Assembly: GCA_964619685.1 (NCBI GenBank)
Contig: CAZUET010000053.1
Location: 1-11,150 of the forward strand
Direction of reading: 5' to 3'
Length of the DNA stretch: 11,150 bases
Origin: RUG14300 sp964619685
GTDB taxonomy: Bacteria > Bacillota > Clostridia > Christensenellales > CAG-1252
Position numbers and translations under genes: made by a program. Below, in pieces: positions 7,187 through 11,150 of the stretch (positions within the stretch are counted from its first letter, which is position 1; each line of letters begins with the position of its first letter). Under the pieces are notes generated by a model. It saw nothing but the letters and a program-made list of their open reading frames with translations, made no database searches and had not been told where the DNA came from.

Positions 7187-7435
7187 CTACCGATAGGGAT
7201 AATAATTAGAATTTTTGTATAGATATATACCCGAAAAAGAAGAAAAACGGTATAAATTAAGTATCCTTCGCACGGTATTTATGTTTCTTTCGCTTGTTTT
7301 TACCGAAATACCACAGCTTAAGCTAAGCCGTCGGGGCGTATTGATTATTTCGGACGGTGCATTGTTATACTGCAATCTTTCTGCGAATGAAACAGCATCT
7401 CTTCTGCTTGCAAAAACAATCAATAAATAATTCAT
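7187..7435 (-). CDS. DUF3343 family protein, putative sulfur/selenium carrier-like
   Basis: An 82-residue minus-strand protein with the layout of DUF3343 (a family annotated, as I recall, as putative Se/S carrier-like): an N-terminal strand YLLIVFAS (3-10), a helix (DAVSFAERLQYNN, 13-25), then INTPRRLSLSCGISVK (31-46), where TPR and the SCG motif with C41 are the family hallmark, and a second strand/helix unit ending SGIYLYK (68-74). Proteins of this family often sit beside cysteine desulfurase or selenium genes, and here a desulfurase-family gene starts divergently 83 bp away. C41 would be the natural persulfide or perselenide carrier; that is inference. GAGG (complement of 7444-7447) lies eight bases before the ATG and supports this strand over the opposing open frame. 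It converges on era. Confidence 0.82.
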   Translation of the reverse strand: MNYLLIVFASRRDAVSFAERLQYNNAPSEIINTPRRLSLSCGISVKTSERNINTVRRILNLYRFSSFSGIYLYKNSNYYPYR

Positions 7436-7443
7436 TTATATAT

Positions 7444-7447
7444 CCTC
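7444..7447 (-). promoter_or_regulatory. Ribosome binding site deciding strand and start of the DUF3343 gene
   Basis: On the minus strand, GAGG lies eight bases before the ATG at 7435-7433, in the context AGTGAGGATAT. The overlapping plus-strand frame (TTG at 7215) has no comparable site, so this motif decides which strand is coding. Confidence 0.75.
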
Positions 7448-7464
7448 ACTTATCCATTTTTTAG

Positions 7465-7493
7465 TTACCATGAGCGGGTAATAAAAATATACT
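7465..7493 (+). promoter_or_regulatory. Candidate SigA-type promoter for the desulfurase-family gene
   Basis: TTACCA (7465-7470, four of six matches to TTGACA) is followed after 17 bases by TATACT (7488-7493, five of six matches to TATAAT). Transcription would begin near 7500, giving a leader of about 19 bases that still contains GAGG (7503-7506) and AAGGA (7510-7514) before ATG 7519. The whole divergent intergenic space is 83 bp; no equally good minus-strand promoter was found in it. Confidence 0.5.
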
Positions 7494-7518
7494 GTATTAT
7501 ATGAGGTTTAAGGAATAA

Positions 7519-8634
7519 ATGATATATTTAGATAATGCAGCAACTTCTCGATATGTTCCAAAGGATGTATTGAGATGCTTTATATCCGAATGTAAGCGTA
7601 AAAGTAATGCAGGAAGGGGTGGTCATAACGATAGCATTAGCTTAGCTTTGAAAATTCAGCATTGCAGGGATACTGTATGCAATTACTTTTCTATGACCGA
7701 CGGAGAAACGGTATTTACTAAGAATTGCACTGAAGCTTTAAACATTGCTATATTGGGTGGTTATTATAGCGGACATATTGTAACCACTGTTACCGAACAT
7801 AATTCCGTTTTGCGACCGCTAAACTATTTAGAACGAAGTAAAAACGTCGAGGTTTCCTATGTCCGTCCCGATAAATGCGGAAGGGTTACCGTTGATAGGG
7901 TGCGCTGTGCATTGCGTACAGATACTCGAATGGTGATAATCAACGCATGCAGTAATGTGACCGGCGGAGAAAATGATTTTGAGGAAATATGCAAATACTG
8001 TGCCGAAAACGGTATTAGGACCATAGTAGATGCATCTCAAATTGCAGGACATAAAAGAATATCTATGAATAGTATCGGATGCGATATTTTATGCTCGTCA
8101 GGGCATAAGGGACTATATGGCTTACAAGGTACAGGGTTTTTGGTATTTAATACTAGAATGCAACTATGCCCTATAATATTCGGCGGAACAGGAACTCAAA
8201 GCATCCTTCTTAGTCAGCCCGACGAGTATCCTGAGAGTCTTGAAGCCGGAACATTGAATTCCGCCGGTATAATTGCATTAGATAAAGCTATACAATGGGT
8301 AGGACCAAGAACAGAGGTTATTGCGAATAATAATCTTAAAAATACTGAATTGATTATTTCACAGCTGAAGCGAATTCAAGGAATGCGTATTTATTCTAAG
8401 CCGAATGTATCAGGAATTGTCGCTTTTGTAATAGACGGAGCAGACTCTGAACGAATAGCCGATTATCTAAATTATAACGGAATAGCTGTACGGGCGGGAC
8501 TTCACTGTGCCCCGTTAATGCATAGATTTCTCGGTACAGTCAATAGCGGTTTGGTTCGAGTAAGCTTAGGATACGACAATACGCTTGGAGATATTTACAC
8601 ATTTTTAAGGGCGATTGAACGGTTTAAGGCGTAA
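7519..8634 (+). CDS. Class V aminotransferase, cysteine desulfurase family (EF2568-like)
   Basis: A 371-residue PLP enzyme of the NifS/Csd fold, expected to release sulfur (or selenium) from cysteine (or selenocysteine) as an enzyme-bound persulfide. The N-terminus YLDNAATS (3-10) is typical; H94 in TEHNSVLRP would stack on PLP, D171 in VDASQ would bind the pyridine nitrogen, and K197 in SSGHKGLYGLQGTG (193-206) is the Schiff-base lysine. The catalytic cysteine is probably C330 in VRAGLHCAPLMHR (324-336), a motif typical of the EF2568-like desulfurase subfamily rather than of IscS. EF2568 itself lies in a selenium-related gene set in Enterococcus. The divergent DUF3343 neighbour supports a sulfur or selenium transfer role; no selD or yedF-like gene is in the window. 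The protein is intact and full length. No clear terminator follows its stop. Confidence 0.9.
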   Translation: MIYLDNAATSRYVPKDVLRCFISECKRKSNAGRGGHNDSISLALKIQHCRDTVCNYFSMTDGETVFTKNCTEALNIAILGGYYSGHIVTTVTEHNSVLRPLNYLERSKNVEVSYVRPDKCGRVTVDRVRCALRTDTRMVIINACSNVTGGENDFEEICKYCAENGIRTIVDASQIAGHKRISMNSIGCDILCSSGHKGLYGLQGTGFLVFNTRMQLCPIIFGGTGTQSILLSQPDEYPESLEAGTLNSAGIIALDKAIQWVGPRTEVIANNNLKNTELIISQLKRIQGMRIYSKPNVSGIVAFVIDGADSERIADYLNYNGIAVRAGLHCAPLMHRFLGTVNSGLVRVSLGYDNTLGDIYTFLRAIERFKA

Positions 8635-8684
8635 ATAATTGTCTATTTATTGATAATAATATATGATTATTAAAACAAAAAGCG

Positions 8685-8713
8685 TGGACAATATTTTATA
8701 ATTATGCTATAAT
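8685..8713 (+). promoter_or_regulatory. Consensus-like SigA promoter directly upstream of nth
   Basis: TGGACA (8685-8690, five of six) is followed after exactly 17 bases by a perfect TATAAT (8708-8713), itself preceded by TG at 8705-8706, an extended -10. This is the best promoter in the window. Transcription would normally begin about seven bases past the -10, near 8719-8721, at or just before the nth start codon at 8722. The operon downstream is nth-obgE-yhbY. Confidence 0.82.
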
Positions 8714-8721
8714 TTTAGAGT

Positions 8722-9366
8722 ATGAGTACAAATGAAGCGAATGTCAATGTCAAAGAAATAATGGAGCGTTTGAGAGTGCGATTTCCCGAAGCCAAATGCG
8801 AACTTGACCATTATACTCCTTATGAGCTATTGATTGCGGTCATATTATCTGCACAATGCACCGATAAAAGGGTGAATATGGTTACGCCAAAGCTTTTTGC
8901 GTTTTGTAACGATCCGTTTAAAATGGCTACACTTACCGTCGATGAATTGATTCCATATATTAAAAGTTGCGGTTTTTATAATAATAAAGCAAAGTCAATT
9001 ATTGAGTGTAGTAAAGCATTGGTCGAACGATTTAACGGCGAGGTTCCTGCCGATAGAGATGCTTTGCAGTCGCTTGCAGGCGTTGGACGTAAGACAGCTA
9101 ATGTTGTGTATGCCGAAGCCTTTAACGGTAATGCAATAGCGGTAGATACCCATGTTTTTAGAGTTTCCAATAGATTGGGCTTAGTTGACGCTAAAACGCC
9201 CGAAGAAACCGAAAAACAGCTTAATGGGGTCATTCCCGAAAGTGATTGGCGAGAAATGCACCATTTGTTGATATTTTTAGGTAGATACGGATGTAAGGCG
9301 ATCAATCCGCAATGTAGAGAATGTAATCTGCAAACCGTTTGTAAGTACTATAATACGAATAAGTAA
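8722..9366 (+). CDS. nth: Endonuclease III, [4Fe-4S] DNA glycosylase/AP lyase
   Basis: A 214-residue base-excision repair enzyme that removes oxidised pyrimidines and nicks the abasic site. The helix-hairpin-helix LAGVGRKTANVV (118-129) carries the Schiff-base lysine K124; the catalytic aspartate is D142 in VDTHVFRVSNR (141-151). The C-terminal iron-sulfur loop has the exact C-x6-C-x2-C-x5-C spacing: C191, C198, C201 and C207. ELLIAVILSAQCTD (35-48) is the conserved N-terminal helix. Length is normal. The start is uncertain: ATG 8722 gives about eight more N-terminal residues than usual and lies only about nine bases past the -10, with TAGAG in between; the next in-frame ATG (8761, residue 14) would cut into the first helix and has no good RBS. 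obgE follows after 13 nt. Confidence 0.96.
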   Translation: MSTNEANVNVKEIMERLRVRFPEAKCELDHYTPYELLIAVILSAQCTDKRVNMVTPKLFAFCNDPFKMATLTVDELIPYIKSCGFYNNKAKSIIECSKALVERFNGEVPADRDALQSLAGVGRKTANVVYAEAFNGNAIAVDTHVFRVSNRLGLVDAKTPEETEKQLNGVIPESDWREMHHLLIFLGRYGCKAINPQCRECNLQTVCKYYNTNK

Positions 9367-9379
9367 ATAGGAGATAATT

Positions 9380-10636
9380 ATGTTTCTGGATATTGCTAAG
9401 ATATATATTAAAGCCGGTAATGGCGGTAACGGTAAAGTAAACTTTCATAGAGAAAAGTTTAACTTGAGCGGTGGACCCGATGGCGGTAACGGTGGTAATG
9501 GCGGTGATATTATATTTATTGCCGATGCCAATATGAATACCTTGATAGATTTTAAATTCAAGGTACATTATCGTGCCCAAAACGGCGAGAATGGCGGAAT
9601 AAATAATCAAACAGGTAAATCGGGTGAACCTTTGTATATCAGAGTGCCTGTTGGTACAGTAATTAAGGATGATGCGACAGGTGGTGTCCTTGCCGATATG
9701 TATAAGGATAAAATGACTAAGGTTATTCAGCGTGGTGGTAGAGGCGGTAAGGGTAACGCTTGCTTTGCAACTCCCACAAGAAGATCACCGTCGTTTGCCC
9801 AAGACGGTTTTAAAACTCTTGAGCATAAGCTTGTATTGGAGCTTAAAACTATTGCAGATATTGGTTTGGTTGGTTTTCCCAATGTCGGTAAGTCGACCTT
9901 GCTTTCCGTTTTGACCGAAGCAAGACCAAAGATCGCTAATTATCATTTCACAACATTGGCTCCTAATTTAGGAGTAATCAAGTTCTATGAAAAATCCTAT
10001 GTAATAGCCGATATTCCCGGTTTGATAGAGGGTGCAAGCGAGGGTGTAGGTTTAGGACACGATTTCTTACGCCATATTGAAAGAGTTAAAATGCTCGTTC
10101 ATGTTGTTGATGTATCGGGAATTGAGGATAGAGATCCGGTAGAGGATTATTTTACAATTAGAAAGGAATTAGAGTCTTATAGCCCGTTATTATCCGAAAA
10201 GCCCGAAATAATCGTTGCTAATAAGATAGATATTGCAGTGGATGGAAGTGTTGAACTGTTTGAAGAGGGTATCGGTAAAAAGGTTATACCGTTATGTGCC
10301 GCATATCATCAAAATATCGAGGAATTACTTAAACAACTATCATCTATTGTTGTAACCTTGCCCGATACGGTTGAAACCGAAACCGAGTTTATGGAATATG
10401 ATGACCGTGATGATGATACTTACGAGATTGTAAGATATCCCGACGCATCATTTGAGGTAACGGGCGGATTTATAGATATGCTTGTTAGAAACGTCGTATT
10501 ATCCGATCCCGAATCGTTTAGATATTTCCAACGCAAGTTAAAAGAGCGTGGTATCTTTGATGAATTAAGAGCAAGAGGCGCAAAGGATGGCGATTTGATA
10601 AGAATAGCAGAGATAACCTTTGAATTTTTGGACTAA
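9380..10636 (+). CDS. obgE: GTPase Obg/CgtA, 50S assembly and stress factor
   Basis: A 418-residue Obg GTPase with three domains. The N-terminal glycine-rich Obg fold (1-158) shows GNGGNGKVNFHREKF (13-27), GGPDGGNGGNGG (31-42) and RGGRGGKGN (118-126). The G domain has G1 GFPNVGKS (165-172), the switch segment YHFTTLAPNLG (188-198), G3 DIPGLIEGASEGVGLG (211-226) and G4 NKID (281-284). The C-terminal OCT domain (about 347-416) has the typical FEVTGG (358-363), FQRKLKERGIFDELRARGAKDGD (383-405) and FEFLD ending. The G5 motif reads CAA (306-308) where SAA is usual, a mild substitution. AGGAG (9369-9373) lies six bases before the ATG. Obg binds the 50S subunit and, in Bacillus, is needed for growth and sporulation onset. 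yhbY follows 18 nt downstream, a common clostridial arrangement. Confidence 0.98.
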   Translation: MFLDIAKIYIKAGNGGNGKVNFHREKFNLSGGPDGGNGGNGGDIIFIADANMNTLIDFKFKVHYRAQNGENGGINNQTGKSGEPLYIRVPVGTVIKDDATGGVLADMYKDKMTKVIQRGGRGGKGNACFATPTRRSPSFAQDGFKTLEHKLVLELKTIADIGLVGFPNVGKSTLLSVLTEARPKIANYHFTTLAPNLGVIKFYEKSYVIADIPGLIEGASEGVGLGHDFLRHIERVKMLVHVVDVSGIEDRDPVEDYFTIRKELESYSPLLSEKPEIIVANKIDIAVDGSVELFEEGIGKKVIPLCAAYHQNIEELLKQLSSIVVTLPDTVETETEFMEYDDRDDDTYEIVRYPDASFEVTGGFIDMLVRNVVLSDPESFRYFQRKLKERGIFDELRARGAKDGDLIRIAEITFEFLD

Positions 10637-10654
10637 TGATAAGGAGATGATATT

Positions 10655-11150
10655 ATGTTGAACAGTAAAGAGAGAAGTAATTTATTAGCATTAGCTCACA
10701 AGCTAAGCCCCACGGTTTATATAGGTAAATACGGTATTACCGAGGCTGTATTAGCCCAGATAGATGAGATGCTTTTTGACCATGAGTTGATTAAGATCGG
10801 TGTACAGAGAAATTCTGATTTTACCGCAAAAGAGTGTATTTCTATTTTGTGTGAGAAACTATCAGCTGAGCCTATTCATGCTATAGGAAGTAAAATAATC
10901 ATTTATAGAAGAAGTGATAAAGAGGGTATCGAGCATATTGATTATAGCGGTAATTCTAAACCAGAGGTTAAAGCTCAATCTAAGAGTGCCGAGCCTAAAA
11001 AGAAGATTAAGACTCATTTTGATAAGCGTTTTAGTAAATCTGCTAACGAAGGCGGTAAATTGTCAAAGAAAAGAGCTAAACAAGCTTATGCTCCTGAAAA
11101 GAAAAATGGAGTTACCGTATATAAAAACGGTAAAAGATATAGTAAAAAAT
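10655..11150 (+). CDS. yhbY: YhbY family RNA-binding protein with a basic C-terminal extension (open at window end)
   Basis: I translated this frame by hand: ATG 10655, eight bases after AAGGAG (10641-10646), runs without a stop for 165 codons to the window edge. Residues 1-87 are a complete CRS1-YhbY (CRM) domain: LALAHKLSPTVYIGKYGIT (11-29) with the RNA-binding GxxG loop GKYG (24-27), HELIKIGV (43-50), and the closing PIHAIGSKIIIYRR (73-86). YhbY proteins associate with the pre-50S ribosome and are usually about 97 residues. Here a tail of at least 75 residues follows, rich in Lys, Ser and Ala, including EPKKKIK (113-119), KLSKKRAK (135-142) and KNGKRYSKK (157-165). The last visible base is T, so a stop could come immediately. 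The position after obgE is standard. Function of the tail is unknown. Confidence 0.9.
   Translation, partial: MLNSKERSNLLALAHKLSPTVYIGKYGITEAVLAQIDEMLFDHELIKIGVQRNSDFTAKECISILCEKLSAEPIHAIGSKIIIYRRSDKEGIEHIDYSGNSKPEVKAQSKSAEPKKKIKTHFDKRFSKSANEGGKLSKKRAKQAYAPEKKNGVTVYKNGKRYSKK

Noticed and set aside
7215..7430. Plus-strand frame of 71 codons beginning TTG, opposite the DUF3343 gene
   Set aside because: It has no usable Shine-Dalgarno and a rare start codon, while the minus-strand frame has a good RBS and a recognisable family pattern.
8654..8672. Hairpin TAATAAT/ATTATTA as a terminator of the desulfurase gene
   Set aside because: The stem is entirely A-T and is followed by A residues, not T; it is unlikely to terminate on the plus strand.
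9416..9515. GGC/GGT-rich repeated stretch that looks like a simple-sequence repeat
   Set aside because: It encodes the conserved glycine-rich N-terminal domain of Obg and needs no other explanation.
8976..9610. Two minus-strand frames of about 100 codons opposite nth and obgE
   Set aside because: They are antisense to strongly conserved motifs (HhH, iron-sulfur loop, Gly-rich Obg fold) and show no recognisable family pattern; shadow frames.

Overview
The window looks like ordinary core chromosome from an AT-rich, endospore-forming member of the Firmicutes, probably a Clostridia-type organism and quite possibly an uncultured one. Three things point there: the order yqfC-yqfD-phoH-yqfF(pgpH)-ybeY-era, which is the sporulation/ribosome-assembly block known from Bacillus and clostridia; a Ppx/GppA protein with a C-terminal HD domain; and purine-rich Shine-Dalgarno sites (TAGGAG, AAGGAG, GAGG) in front of most genes. 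No phage, transposon, CRISPR, tRNA or rRNA signal was seen. Species cannot be fixed from the sequence alone.

Layout. (1) 104-1907: a Ppx/GppA-HD phosphatase and, one base behind it, a 93-residue two-helix membrane protein of unknown role, closed by a hairpin terminator (1918-1939). (2) 1987-7148: a tight six-gene operon yqfC, yqfD, phoH, a short form of yqfF/pgpH, ybeY and era, with overlaps of 11, 14 and 4 nt and gaps of 2 and 17 nt, closed by a strong terminator (7157-7183). It joins two sporulation membrane-biology genes, a cyclic-dinucleotide phosphodiesterase and three RNA/ribosome maturation factors. (3) 7187-8634: two divergent genes, a DUF3343-type small protein on the minus strand and a class V cysteine desulfurase-family enzyme on the plus strand, plausibly a sulfur/selenium transfer pair. 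(4) 8685-11150: a consensus-like promoter followed by nth, obgE and yhbY; the last gene is still open at the window edge. Every stretch without a gene is shorter than 110 nt.

No clearly new system is visible. The best leads are the PgpH homologue that lacks the large extracellular sensor domain of its family, the divergent DUF3343/desulfurase pair sitting where recO would usually follow era, the missing dgkA and cdd between ybeY and era, a promoter placed so close to nth that the mRNA may be leaderless, and a YhbY with a long lysine-rich tail.
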